In this document: positions 24,335-36,092 of the stretch, one piece after another
Numbering within the stretch: position 1 is the stretch's first letter
Layout of the letters: every line of letters begins with the position of its first letter
Origin: Margaritifera margaritifera
Taxonomy: Eukaryota; Mollusca; Bivalvia; Unionida; Margaritiferidae
Direction of reading: 5' to 3'
Length of the DNA stretch: 64,000 nucleotides
Assembly (NCBI GenBank): GCA_029931535.1
Contig: JAQPZY010001536.1
Location: 3,392,501-3,456,500 of the forward strand
Position numbers and translations under genes: made by a program
The notes under the pieces: generated by a model
What the model was told of the DNA's origin: nothing
The model's database searches: none
Seen by the model: the letters and a program-made list of their open reading frames with translations, nothing else

Positions 24335-25977
24335 TTCAGTAGTTTTATAAAGAGATAGAAGCTGCGTCTAAGAAATTCGAATTGGTGTTACATTCAAAGC
24401 TCATCGTGTCAAAGAAAGTATGCCTCCTAAATCTGAGAAATATATAAGTATATAGGTAGTTTACTAATGTATATAGGTCTGTGTGCACATACTGGTTCCA
24501 AAGTCTGAAATCCTAAACTCGACTGCATACAGATGAAAGTCTAAAGAGCATGTATGTGCGTATGTGTGTGTGTGACTTCCATGAAAGCTAGTTTACAAAT
24601 AAACTTTCAACTACAGTTAATAATTTGTATAACGTTTCCGATTTTCCTACCTATTAACTGATTCCCATGATTTAAAAAAAAACTTGTATGTGTTCAGTGT
24701 AGTGGACTCGATTGGTGCGATTTTCACAAATTTTGTTTGATTAAAGACCACTTCAGTGTGTGCTAATAGGCACATACAACTGGAATGTGATAAGGTTTTC
24801 TGTCCAGCTGATTTGAATAAACGAGGTGTTCCAAGTGATAAAGAAGAAATTGAAAATGGCGGCCTTGCTCGACTGTAACAGTTTGTTAGTATTTTCAGTC
24901 ACAGAGATGAACGAAAAGTTGCAATCGAGCTTGATCTATGATCGTAAACATTTTAAACATAGAGTTTTATACGCCATCTTTATGTTGTACACAAGACTTG
25001 ATGCAATTGTTTCCCTAACATATTAATTTCATGAAACACGTTGCAAGTTGTTTTATTTATTTTTTTCTTATGATTAACTTAGTCTATGACGTCATAAATC
25101 GGTAGATATCTGAAACACTGTCGCCTTGCATCGACCCTTTTCTATCAAAACTGTGAATGGTACTGCTTTAGGTAAGAGCTCTCATAAAAGTATTTCACTT
25201 ATCCTAGATAACCTTAACTAGGTCTAATTCTTAAAGTTTCGTTGACGTATCTAAGCTCGTCTTAAAAATAAAATGCATTGGTAAGTGGTAATAACCCACA
25301 AACGTGAAGACCTTGCATATCGTTTTGGGGAGTATTCTCAGGGTGGGTGGAAGGAAGATCTAAAAGGGGAAAAGTTACCCTAGAGTAGCTTTCCCATGAG
25401 GGGAAACTCTGCTCTAGAGCCATTTTTTTTTCCATTCCAATAATTATTGTCCTGATTGCAAAATCCAGGCTATGTATTGATGATGTATGCCTGTCCGTTC
25501 GTCAACATTTGCATTAACTTTTGCATTTAGCTGTTTCTCCAATACTATTGATCACAGATTCAAGCAACTTCATACATTAGTACATCCTATGATGCTCAAC
25601 TTCAATCCAGAGTCTGTCTGCCTCTCCATCTCTCCATACAATACACAAGTGCAATCCGGTATTTGTAGCCACTGCGGTGCTTCTTATGTTACTTATACAT
25701 GAAAAATGGGGACTTTTGAAACTGAGGTATAGGTTAGAACATGCAAACGTGCTGCTCACATCGCTTATTAATCTAACTTGTCATAATAGGTATGTCTGTC
25801 TGCATGTCTGTAAATTTTAATTTTTAGAACAATTAACCGGCAACTACTGTACATACTAATTGATTATTACTTCCTATACTTTAGCTTCTGACAAAGATTT
25901 TAATTATATGCATTTCATTCATTTGACGGTAAGCCCATTCTAAAGTTTAATAAGAACTTTAAAAACCACCACCAGCA

Positions 25978-26015
<38 letters not shown>

Positions 26016-26407
26016 CCTCTGAATATAAGTCAAGGATTTATCAACTTGCAATTTGTAGAATACAAAGATACTTTTGCAGTTGCAGTAGATTTGTTATTTT
26101 CTAATAATACCTTGACATCATTCATGAATTTAAAAGGTCTCCTCAGTATAATTATTCATATTGTAAGGACAAAGAGTATTTCATGGACATAAATGATTTA
26201 TTATAAACTTAATTTGATCACCTAATAATTTCTATTCTGTAAGAAGTAAAAGAAAATATCAGTTAAATATTTGTACGTTACATATGCCATACATGGTATA
26301 AGTCAGAATGTGGATTTAATACGGTGGTATTCATCATGATGTTTCAAGTCATTCTTCTGCATTATTTTAAATTTCATAAATGCTGCGTTTTTTGTGTGTG
26401 AGAAACA

Positions 26408-26408
<1 letters not shown>

Positions 26409-26484
<76 letters not shown>
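26409..26484. repeat. (GT)n microsatellite
   Basis: Uninterrupted GT dinucleotide tract of about 75 bp. Confidence 0.97.
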
Positions 26485-26485
<1 letters not shown>

Positions 26486-27169
26486 CTCTTTATGCATGTT
26501 TTTTTCATTTAAGTTCACTGACATGTATTGTCAGGTGGTACTATATGTTGAAAGCAAACTAGTTGACAGACTTTTCTTTTTCCTGTTTACTGCCTTGGAT
26601 TCATCTGGTTTTATATAATGAGTTCAATAGTTATCTCATTTATCAGAGACATAATAGATCTTATGTGATGAGATTCTGCACAATTCTAGACAGACTGTAC
26701 ACATAATTTCGTTTCTGGATTTGGCATACATTTATAATTGCAAATTCTGAGTATCTGATACTGTAAATTCGATTGGCCGAGGCACATTTCCCAAAGATGA
26801 CCTCTTATATAACACATGCGTTTGTTAATTATGTCTCAAGAATAGTCTTGTTATATTCAGTAGAGACTACTTGAAGAATTAAAAAAAAATACATACATTT
26901 TACACGAAATTCTCACTTTTTGAAGAAACCAATTCTGCAGGCTGTAACATCACTTTTTTGTACTTTCTCTGAGCAAAGAAAAAACATTAAAAGGATTATA
27001 TTTTATTTGATGATTTGTAATTTCTGATGCTTTAACATTCACATAAATACAATAGTTTTGAACCTGTGGTGACATTTGACCTGTTGTTCCTACACAAATG
27101 CCGATGTTCGTAAATTCACAAAAGTGTCTGATAAAATGCTGCTGGATATTGCCAACATTTTCAATCCAT

Positions 27170-27313
27170 CAGTGGCGTAGCAACAACCAGCTAAGCAACT
27201 CCTTCATCTGCAACTGCCGGGGAAAGGGGAGGGGGGAGGGAATTCCCATAAAACGGCTTGTTTTATTGGGAGCTTTTTGCGGGGTGGGAGCAGAATTTCT
27301 TCCTACGCCACTG
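27170..27313. mobile_element. Possible small inverted-repeat element (MITE-like)
   Basis: CAGTGGCGTAG at 27170-27180 and its exact complement CTACGCCACTG at 27303-27313 bound a 144-bp GC-richer block. The ends resemble hAT termini, but no matching 8-bp target duplication is visible in the flanks. Confidence 0.45.
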
Positions 27314-28765
27314 CAGTCGACCCAAGATCGATAAAAATCTCAACCCATTAAAGGCGGAAGAGTGACCCAAGCTGCTGGATAACTCTGTGCCACAAAAGAA
27401 AAACTGCCTTGAATATGTGAAACTTGAACAATCCATTATGAATCTAGCTGACAAACGCAGTGAATTATTTTCTGGAACTTTTTCAGATTACCTGTTTTAT
27501 GTTAAAATGAGCTAGTGTTGCAGAATGTCAAAGCATAATTTCTAGATTATGTTCTTTGGAATGATTCTTAGCAAGGTGCGTTTGTTCTCTGTTACTCGAT
27601 TTTATTCATTTTCTCCAGTCTGAATGATCTTATGCGATTTGATATTTCCTTGAAAATGTTTATATAAAAATCAGTTTCCGTTTTAAAAAATATATTGACT
27701 TGTTACTTTATTCAATGCCTGACCTAGTTATGCTCTCTCTCTCTTTATCACACACACACACACACACATACCGTAATGTATGTGGGGGTTTTCTTTATAC
27801 TCTAGCTTTGATTCAATTTTTTTTCCTTTTGCCTCTAGCGACAGGAGCACTCTACTACACGGTACACCCTGCACCACTGACGTCATTAGTCAATATTCCA
27901 CTTGACAACGCCCATCTGTGGAATACCATTTACTCGTACCCAACAACCTAGACGAGGGTTACAAGAATTTAGAACACGGGAAACATCAGATGAGAAAGCT
28001 GCAATCATACAATAGTTGAGCTTTTTCTACCCTCCGGTATGCATAAGCCTGTAAAGTTTTGAGATAGCATTTTCATCAAAGTTTATCTTTAAACGTACCT
28101 GTAAGTAATAGCTTATACGCATGAAATGTCAGGAAAATAGTAAATTGGATATGATTGTCTTAATGTCCCGTGCAGTTAAGAATGTATACATTATTTACAC
28201 TGCAGTAAAACTTCTCAACAGTCGTGACATAATTTTACAGTATCTTCATGAGATTTTAAATGTATTCTTCTAAGACTCCAAGAAATTTTATTTTCTCGCT
28301 GCTTGGAGGTACATATAGTATTTTGATATATCGGGCCAAAGTATGACTCGTCAACAATGACCTGGCCATTGGACCTTTCAGTAGCATACATATTAGGACC
28401 TGGTCCTTTACAGAGCATAATTTTGCGATATGCATGAATTGCGCATGCTGTATTCTTCCAGGCCTTGCAAGCAAGAAGCACGCATGCCAATACATATTGA
28501 GAGTGCACCAAACCCACATTAACGTTCAAAAGAAAGGTCAATCGGACAGGTTATTTTTGTCGAGCAATATTTATTAATTATGCAATTTAATACATTGACA
28601 CATTTTCGCCATGGAGTATTTCTTTCATTTATATGTTCTAACGATTGTCTATTAGCACTTGTCAATCCATATCTTTGATAATGACAACAAATATTTAGAG
28701 GTTTGTATCATAATAAGTGTCATCTGAAATTTTAAAAAATAGTGTCAGTATTTGAGCCAATATAT

Positions 28766-28903
28766 TACCCTGAGCTATGCGAGAGCTTATGGTGAGATTT
28801 GAGATCATATTTACCCTGAGCTATGCGAGAGCTTATGGCGAGATTTGAGATCATATTTACCCTGAGCTATGCGAGAGCTTATGGTGAGATTTGAGATCAT
28901 ATT
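28766..28903. repeat. 46-bp minisatellite, 3 copies
   Basis: Three nearly identical 46-bp units start at 28766, 28812 and 28858 (TACCCTGAGCTATGCGAGAG...), with one G/A difference. Confidence 0.95.
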
Positions 28904-29832
28904 TGCATTATATATATTTGTTTTTTAAATAAAGGTAAGAAATAACTTTATAAACATAAACTTTTACAAAGATTGAAACTTATGAATGTGCATCTCATTG
29001 CCCGTGCACAGAACATTGGATGATAAATTAACATTATTTTCAATATAGTTACAGTTCTAATATTATTTTACGGTCATTTCATTGACTTTTATATTTATAT
29101 ACTTTCTTTTGACTTTCAAATCAAATATTTATGTTCTCGCCGCTCGTAAAAGCAAATATTCTATGAATTTATTTTGAATACATGGACTAAAGTTTACCTA
29201 AACGTTCTATAACGAACATTGGAGGTAACTACAGTTTAGGTGTATCATATAGCACGATATATTACTTCCCCTCTGCTACGAAATTGTAAGTTTTGTTAAG
29301 TGCGCTCTTAAAATTTAATCTGTGACCCGGAAATATTTTTTGCAAGCACAAAATGGAAGGGGACTTAAAGGGGCATTATTCCATTATTGTATTCCAATTG
29401 TACTTGAGATTCTACGACTGTTGATGTGCCCTAACTAAGGACTTCGCCATGAGGTATTACGTTAGTGTCTATGTTTCTAAACGATTGTCCGTCTGTATCT
29501 TTGACAATGTAATTTGAAGAAAGGAAAGAAACAAACAAGATCTAGGTTTCGCTACTATGTCAAATGCGGAACACTAAAAGTCTCTGTGATCTACTTCGAG
29601 AGGAAACTGGAAATTTATTATCATTCTATAGCTCGTAGATTTGTTTGCACACACATCAAAGCAAGAATTATATGACACTAAACATCCATCATTCTTGTCA
29701 TGTGGATCCAACACTGATCAAACATTACACGCAATTACATCAATTAAAAATATATGCCCAATTAGCAAAAAGATATAATAATGGCACTTTTTACTGATGT
29801 GTGACTGGTGTAGCAAAAATCAATGGTACTAC

Positions 29833-30567
29833 TGTTACGACTCTATGGTCTAAGAAAAATGTAACAGAAAGAAAGTGAAACCAACAAATCAAGTAAAAAT
29901 CAACAAGCAATTTATTACTAGATAATTAAAATGAAAAATCAAAAAGTCACTTACAGTAATGTGTTTATGTATCCTAATAATCCAATAAGAATGATTGTTC
30001 TAATCACAAGTCCTAAATATAGAATGTGTCCTTGAATGTTATTATGTGCTAATGGTCTTCAAAGTCCTGATGTACTAGAAATCTTGATGTGCTGAAGTCA
30101 AAATGAAGTAATCCAAAATCTCTGAATAAGTTCACATAAATTCCAAAATTGTCAATCAAAATCCAAAATCCAAAAGTTTATGAGCACTGTTAATAATCCA
30201 ATGAATAATTAAAATAATTCCTCTCTTAGAATTTGGAATGAATTTTCACAACTGTAATAGCTCTTTACAAGACTGATGGTAATGTCGAACTGAACAAAAT
30301 GTCTACCAAACATGATATATATAAAGATTGGTCACATGACAGAATGTTCTAGAATATGAGTCATCTTAATGGAATTTTAACTGTAAACAAAATCAACCTT
30401 GACCTTCAAATTGAGAAAACATATTGATCAAAACAACCTAATTCAAGGACACTAGTTATATATGTTTTTCCTAACAAACATAAAGATTTAAGCAAATATT
30501 AAAGTGAAGAAACATTTATAACCTCCCAAAACACATATACAACATTATATAAACATCATACATAACA
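29833..30567 (-). repeat. 3' LTR of the young element
   Basis: 735 bp. On the minus strand it starts TGTTATGTATG and ends GAGTCGTAACA. It is identical to 34778-35512 by eye except for one A/G site near 29911. A CCAATC followed by TATATATA motif (about 30310-30335) could be its promoter core. Confidence 0.95.
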
Positions 30568-30578
30568 CCTCCCCTCAT
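30568..30578 (-). other. Polypurine tract
   Basis: The minus-strand string ATGAGGGGAGG lies directly before the 3' LTR, the position required for plus-strand DNA priming in reverse transcription. Confidence 0.85.
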
Positions 30579-30705
30579 AAAGAAAAAGAAAGATTTATAT
30601 AATAAAGCTTTCTTTTGAATATACATCTAATACTACAATAACCAAAATTACATAAGAACATGTTTTATGATACTGGACTTAATTACATCAAGCAATATTA
30701 CATTT

Positions 30706-33700
30706 CTAGGCACGTGAGAGTGCATCTGCAATCACATTGTCTTTTCCCCTGATGTGTCTAATGTCAATGTTATATTCCTGCAATATCAAACTCCATCTCA
30801 ACAATCTCCGATTTTTGTCTTTCATTTTGTTGATGAAAGTAAGGGGATTGTGATCACTGTACACAATAATTGGAGAAAGAGCTGAGGTAACATACACTTC
30901 AAAATGCTGTAAAGCCAATATCAAAGCCAAACATTCCTTCTCAATTGTGGAATAATTTTTCTGGTGCTTGTTTAGTTTTTTAGAAAAATAACACACAGGG
31001 TGATCCACACCACTTTTGTCTTCCTGAATCAATACTCCACCAACTCCTACATCACTTGCATCAACAGATAATTTAAATGATTGGCTAAAATTTGGTGCAG
31101 AAAGAACTGGTGCATTCTTAAGCATGGCCTTTAACTTGTCAAAAGATTCCTGACACTTGTCAGACCAACAAAATTTGGTTTTCTTACTCAATAAACTTGT
31201 CAAAGGTTCAGCAATTTTGGAAAAATTGGAACAAAATTTCCGATAATATCCAGCCATACCTAGAAATCGCATCAGTTGCTTTTTACAAATTGGAACTTGA
31301 AATTCAGAGATAGCTTTAACCTTAGCTTCTATAGGTTTAACTTGACCTTGTCCAACAATATGTCCTAAAAATGTGACACAAGCATGGCAAAACTCACTTT
31401 TGCTCAAATTAATTGTCAGATTCGCATCGCTGAGTCGATCAAAGAATTTTTGAATGGTTTCCAAATGATCTTCCCAGGTGTTGTTGTAGATAATGACGTC
31501 ATCGATATGAGCGTCACAATTATCAAGACCAAATGTTATCATGTTCATCAGACGTTGAAACGTTGCAGGCGAATTTTTCATTCCAAATGGCATGACTTTA
31601 TATTGATAAAGTCCATCTGGAGTTACAAATGCTGAAATTTCTTTTGCCCTTTCCGTCAATGGAATTTGCCAGAATCCTTTTAAAAGGTCAAACTTAGTGA
31701 CATATTTAGCATTTCCAATTTTATCAATGCAATCGTCCATTCTTGGGATTGGAAATGAATCAGTTTTGGTGACACTGTTGACTTTTCTATAGTCAGTACA
31801 CGTACGGAATGTATTATCTGGCTTGGGAACAAGAATACATGGTGAACTCCAGTTACTTTTACTTGGTTCTATGAAATCATTCTCCAGTGAATACTGAATT
31901 TCTTTCTTCAGATAGTTCTGTTTGAGAGGATTCATCCTATAAGGATGCTGTTTCACAGGCGCAGAATCTACAATGTCAACGTCATGATAAATTTTTCTTG
32001 TTCGTGTTGGAACATCAGGAAACAAGTGCTCATAGTCATGTAATAGCTGTTTTAGTTCATTTCCTTCCTGTTGTTGTAGATGTGAAAGTTTCTGGTCTAG
32101 GTTGTTCAATATTTCTGAATTCCGAAGATTGGTTATACCAGAGTCACTATAGTCTGATCGTATTCCATCGTTGATATCTTCACTGTGTGGGACAGGTACA
32201 ACTAAATTAACAGAATAATTAGCTGAGCTATCTCTGTCAAAATATTCCTTTAACATATTTATATGACAAAGTTGTTTCTGTTTCCGTCTCCCAGGAGTGT
32301 TAATGATATAATTTAAGTCATTTACTTTCTTTTCAATGGTATAAGGACCATAAAATTTAGCCTGAAGAGGATTCTGAGGTATGGGAAAGAGAGCCAGAAC
32401 TTTGTCACCAGGTTTAAAACTCCTTTCCTGTGAATTTCTGTCATACCTTAATTTCATATTTGACTGAGTAGTGTGAAGATTAGTTCTTGCTACTTCACAG
32501 GCCTTTGACAACTTGTATTTGAAATCAGAAACATAATCAAGAAGATTAGTCTTTGAGTCTTCATTTGAAAGAAGTCTCTCTTTCAATAATTTCAATGGTC
32601 CACGGACAGTATGACCAAAAACTAGTTCAAAGGGACTAAAACCCAACGACTCTTGAACTGATTCCCTAACAGCAAACAACAACAAATGAACACCCTCATC
32701 CCAATCCTTTTCTGTATCAAAGCAATATGATCGAATCATATTCTTCAAAGTTTGATGAAATCTTTCCAAAGCACCTTGACTTTCAGGGTGATAGGCAGAA
32801 GATTTAAACTGTTGGATGCCTAATTCATGCATAACTTGTTGGAAAATTCCAGACATAAAATTTGACCCTTGATCTGACTGGACAGATTTGGGAAGGTCAA
32901 CAAGTGTAAAAAACTTCACCAAAGCTTTCACAATAGTTTTAGTTTTTATATTTCTCAGAGGAATTGCCTCTGGAAATCTTGTAGATGCACACATGATGGT
33001 CAACAAGTATTGGTTGCCTAACTTGGTTTTAGGTAAAGGACCAACACAGTCTACCATTATTCTACTAAATGGTTCATCAAATGCAGGAATAGGTTGCAGA
33101 TGAGCCTTAGGTATCTTCTGATTGGGTTTTCCTACCATTTGACAAGTGTGACAAGATCTGCAGTATTTAGAAACATCACTTTTGAGTTTCGGCCAATAAA
33201 AATGATTCAAGATCTTGTGATAAGTCTTACGGACTCCTAAATGACCAGCTAAAGGGGTTTCATGGGCTAAATTAAGAATTTCCTGTCGATATGACTTAGG
33301 AACAACAATTTGATAGCTCACTGACCACTCGTCACCAGCGGGTACATCAGGTGGTCTCCATTTCCTCATAAGGACCCCATTTTTAACAAAGTAACACACT
33401 GGAACTTGTGTGGCTTCAGTTTCACTAATAGCCCTCTGAAACAAACAAGATATCTCGGGATCTTGCTCCTGTTCAACGACAAGAGATTGTCGTTTGTCAT
33501 CCTGATTAGAACAAAGAGAATGAGTTGCCAAAAGAGGATCACTGTGATCAATACCATTTGATTGATCAATACCTGAGGAAAAAGTGACCTCATCAAAAGA
33601 CTGACCAATACATGTGTCAGCTAAAGGAATAATATCCTGATCAACATCACTCTCAAGAGCTCTTTTTGCCATAGCTCTAGTAACTGCACAAGCAGGGTAC

Positions 33701-34614
33701 AAATCAGGGATTTCAGTTTCGACAGGATCAACTTTCTGATCCAAACAAGGCTTGTCAGTTACAAGTGGATTAACCACAATTTTATCTCCAGCTAGGTCGT
33801 TGCCTAGTAATAAATGAACACCCTCTATGGGTAAAGAAGTCACTGCCCCAACAGTCACAGGTCCAGAAACTAAGTCTGATGCCAAATTTACACAATGAAG
33901 AGGAACATTTACAAAGCCGCACTCAACTCCCTGAACAAGAACACTTTCACTTGAAGAATACTCCTCAGACAAAGGCAAAGTACCTGATAATAAAAGACTC
34001 TGAGAAGCTCCAGTGTCCCTTAATATTTTAATTGGGATAGGTTTGGCAGAATCACCAATAAGTGATATAGAACCTTCTGACATGAATGGTTCATAAGCCT
34101 CCAAAATAGAATCAGACTGGGGTTTGTTTGACCCAACAAATGTATTGCTTTCAATACAAGACCGTGACCTTGACCTCGTAGAAATAAGAGCATTTGGAAA
34201 AGCTCTGTCTTTACTCTGTTGCTTATTTTTCAACTTGAAGCAATCAGAAATAACGTGCCCTTTCGTTTTACAATAAGTGCACGTAGGAAGAGATAAGGAT
34301 TTCTGATCAGTCTTATCAGATGTTTGATTCCTAACAGTTGTGCTGTTGTGAAATTTGGAAGTACTCGAATGAGATTGAAATGGTTTTTTACCAGAAAACT
34401 GCTGAGAGGACGATTTATTACCAAATGAAATTTTGTGAGTCAAGGAATAATCATCAGCCATACGAGCAGCATTTTCCAAAGTTTCCACATTCTGCTCGTC
34501 AAGATAGGTTTTAACATCACTATGGATGCGCCTCTTGAACTCTTCAATTGACTTTCTCATGCACTCTATCCCCTCCCGCAGAGGTTTTATGAAATTCTGA
34601 ACATTAGATGCCAT
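30706..34614 (-). CDS. Gag(partial)-protease-integrase-RT-RNase H polyprotein (1302 aa)
   Basis: One uninterrupted frame. Visible parts: a gag C-terminal block (DVKTYLDEQNVETLENAA, residues 33-50), a CCHC zinc knuckle (C112, C115, H120, C125), an aspartic protease motif DTGA (200-203), the integrase zinc motif (H451, H458, C488, C491), the integrase catalytic core D522, D581, E617 with D-x35-E spacing, a GPY/F-type module near 756, the RT with first Asp at 976 and IDDV at 1037-1040, and RNase H with D1185, E1225, D1254 and a C-terminal DALSRA. Integrase precedes RT. A normal Gypsy gag has several hundred residues before the zinc knuckle. Here only about 110 remain and the first 30 look unlike gag, so the capsid region was lost. 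The ATG is 140 nt after the primer site. RT, IN and RH catalytic residues are intact. Confidence 0.95.
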   Translation of the reverse strand: MASNVQNFIKPLREGIECMRKSIEEFKRRIHSDVKTYLDEQNVETLENAARMADDYSLTHKISFGNKSSSQQFSGKKPFQSHSSTSKFHNSTTVRNQTSDKTDQKSLSLPTCTYCKTKGHVISDCFKLKNKQQSKDRAFPNALISTRSRSRSCIESNTFVGSNKPQSDSILEAYEPFMSEGSISLIGDSAKPIPIKILRDTGASQSLLLSGTLPLSEEYSSSESVLVQGVECGFVNVPLHCVNLASDLVSGPVTVGAVTSLPIEGVHLLLGNDLAGDKIVVNPLVTDKPCLDQKVDPVETEIPDLYPACAVTRAMAKRALESDVDQDIIPLADTCIGQSFDEVTFSSGIDQSNGIDHSDPLLATHSLCSNQDDKRQSLVVEQEQDPEISCLFQRAISETEATQVPVCYFVKNGVLMRKWRPPDVPAGDEWSVSYQIVVPKSYRQEILNLAHETPLAGHLGVRKTYHKILNHFYWPKLKSDVSKYCRSCHTCQMVGKPNQKIPKAHLQPIPAFDEPFSRIMVDCVGPLPKTKLGNQYLLTIMCASTRFPEAIPLRNIKTKTIVKALVKFFTLVDLPKSVQSDQGSNFMSGIFQQVMHELGIQQFKSSAYHPESQGALERFHQTLKNMIRSYCFDTEKDWDEGVHLLLFAVRESVQESLGFSPFELVFGHTVRGPLKLLKERLLSNEDSKTNLLDYVSDFKYKLSKACEVARTNLHTTQSNMKLRYDRNSQERSFKPGDKVLALFPIPQNPLQAKFYGPYTIEKKVNDLNYIINTPGRRKQKQLCHINMLKEYFDRDSSANYSVNLVVPVPHSEDINDGIRSDYSDSGITNLRNSEILNNLDQKLSHLQQQEGNELKQLLHDYEHLFPDVPTRTRKIYHDVDIVDSAPVKQHPYRMNPLKQNYLKKEIQYSLENDFIEPSKSNWSSPCILVPKPDNTFRTCTDYRKVNSVTKTDSFPIPRMDDCIDKIGNAKYVTKFDLLKGFWQIPLTERAKEISAFVTPDGLYQYKVMPFGMKNSPATFQRLMNMITFGLDNCDAHIDDVIIYNNTWEDHLETIQKFFDRLSDANLTINLSKSEFCHACVTFLGHIVGQGQVKPIEAKVKAISEFQVPICKKQLMRFLGMAGYYRKFCSNFSKIAEPLTSLLSKKTKFCWSDKCQESFDKLKAMLKNAPVLSAPNFSQSFKLSVDASDVGVGGVLIQEDKSGVDHPVCYFSKKLNKHQKNYSTIEKECLALILALQHFEVYVTSALSPIIVYSDHNPLTFINKMKDKNRRLLRWSLILQEYNIDIRHIRGKDNVIADALSRA

Positions 34615-34754
34615 TGTAAATGCTTGTTGTTTTCACACACAAACAATTTTTCTATTTAAAAATCTTTGCCAAAGACAAAAAAAAATTCAGAGACAAAATC
34701 AATATGAATTTCAAAGATAAATTTAATATCTCTAATATGCTTTAAAGAAATTCA

Positions 34755-34772
34755 ATCCCGGACGAGCCCCCA
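34755..34772 (-). other. Primer-binding site, tRNA-Pro type
   Basis: The minus strand reads TGGGGGCTCGTCCGGGAT starting 5 nt after the 5' LTR. This matches the 18-nt tRNA-Pro primer site known from gammaretroviruses such as murine leukaemia virus. It identifies 34778-35512 as the 5' LTR. Confidence 0.88.
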
Positions 34773-34777
34773 ATTTC

Positions 34778-35512
34778 TGTTACGACTCTATGGTCTAAGA
34801 AAAATGTAACAGAAAGAAAGTGAAACCAACAAATCAAGTAAAAATCAACAAGCAATTTGTTACTAGATAATTAAAATGAAAAATCAAAAAGTCACTTACA
34901 GTAATGTGTTTATGTATCCTAATAATCCAATAAGAATGATTGTTCTAATCACAAGTCCTAAATATAGAATGTGTCCTTGAATGTTATTATGTGCTAATGG
35001 TCTTCAAAGTCCTGATGTACTAGAAATCTTGATGTGCTGAAGTCAAAATGAAGTAATCCAAAATCTCTGAATAAGTTCACATAAATTCCAAAATTGTCAA
35101 TCAAAATCCAAAATCCAAAAGTTTATGAGCACTGTTAATAATCCAATGAATAATTAAAATAATTCCTCTCTTAGAATTTGGAATGAATTTTCACAACTGT
35201 AATAGCTCTTTACAAGACTGATGGTAATGTCGAACTGAACAAAATGTCTACCAAACATGATATATATAAAGATTGGTCACATGACAGAATGTTCTAGAAT
35301 ATGAGTCATCTTAATGGAATTTTAACTGTAAACAAAATCAACCTTGACCTTCAAATTGAGAAAACATATTGATCAAAACAACCTAATTCAAGGACACTAG
35401 TTATATATGTTTTTCCTAACAAACATAAAGATTTAAGCAAATATTAAAGTGAAGAAACATTTATAACCTCCCAAAACACATATACAACATTATATAAACA
35501 TCATACATAACA
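34778..35512 (-). repeat. 5' LTR of the young element
   Basis: 735 bp, partner of 29833-30567. Flanked outside by CTAC and inside by the primer-binding site, which fixes the element's orientation. Confidence 0.95.
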
Positions 35513-36092
35513 CTACAAAACCACACTCATCAAATATTGAAAAAGACATGGCTCAAAGATTATGATACAATCATGCCAAATAAGGTCAATGTGACCAATT
35601 TTCTTAATGTAGCGATCCTGATTTTAGTAGCAACTCCTTCAGAACAAGACTTGAGCTCTGCTGGTTTTACACAGATCTCACTGTACGTGGATGAAGTTTG
35701 ATGAATACACCAAATGAAAATGATGTCAATGTGACCTAAATTATGATTATAGTATTGTACGGCAAATCACATTTTGCACTTTTCTTTAAAATTATTAGTT
35801 CTACGCCCTTCAAAGTTTGTAAACGTATCTACCTGTAGGACTACTCTTAGTTAACTTTTATTTCCATGCACACATGTAGGTTTACTATTCACATAAAATG
35901 GATCTTTATTGTTAAAGCGTACGCGTATTATTCATACGTTTCTCAAATACTTTCAGTCCTGCAATCATTAAAATGTATTTATGTAGATATTTTAAAGAAT
36001 TATGACCAACAATATCAAAAGGACATCATTCTAAATTATATGTTATTCAAAGTATATTGCATGAATAAATATAAACTCCTCATAGTTTATCT
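35513..36092. other. Short flank between LTR element and relic B
   Basis: No gene, repeat array or recognisable element is seen. It begins with the target-site copy CTAC. It may be the outer part of relic B, but its counterpart would lie before position 1. Confidence 0.5.

Larger units (their letters stand above)
20383..29832. other. Intergenic DNA between KAZ1 promoter and LTR element
   Basis: About 9.4 kb with no supported gene or Kazal exon on either strand. It contains an (ATT)n tract (about 21396-21439), a LINE-like 3' end (22366-22410), three minisatellites (22669-22785, 24125-24334, 28766-28903), (CA)n at 25979-26012, (GT)n at 26409-26484 and a possible MITE (27170-27313). Confidence 0.7.
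29833..35512 (-). mobile_element. Young Gypsy-type LTR retrotransposon with Gmr1-like domain order
   Basis: A 5680-bp element reading on the minus strand. It has two 735-bp LTRs with TGTTA...TAACA ends, one visible difference between them, a 4-bp target duplication CTAC (29829-29832 and 35513-35516), a primer-binding site, a polypurine tract and one long ORF. The integrase lies upstream of the reverse transcriptase, the order seen in Copia but with Gypsy-type sequences. This is the arrangement known for Gmr1-like elements of the Ty3/Gypsy group. The near-identity of the LTRs implies a very recent insertion, possibly polymorphic. The capsid part of gag is missing, so the copy may depend on a partner for packaging. 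Confidence 0.95.

Noticed and set aside
24129..24350. Coding repeat protein with a 14-residue period
   Set aside because: Both strands are equally open simply because the 42-bp unit has no stop in those frames. There is no start context, splice signal or similarity.
27170..27313. Confirmed hAT element
   Set aside because: Terminal inverted repeats are good, but no 8-bp target duplication is present, so it is listed only as a possible element.
30706..34614. A Ty1/Copia element, because integrase precedes RT
   Set aside because: RT (IDDV, DALSRA-type RNase H end) and integrase (H2C2, GPY/F-type) are Gypsy-like in sequence, and the primer site is tRNA-Pro type, so a rearranged Gypsy lineage fits better.
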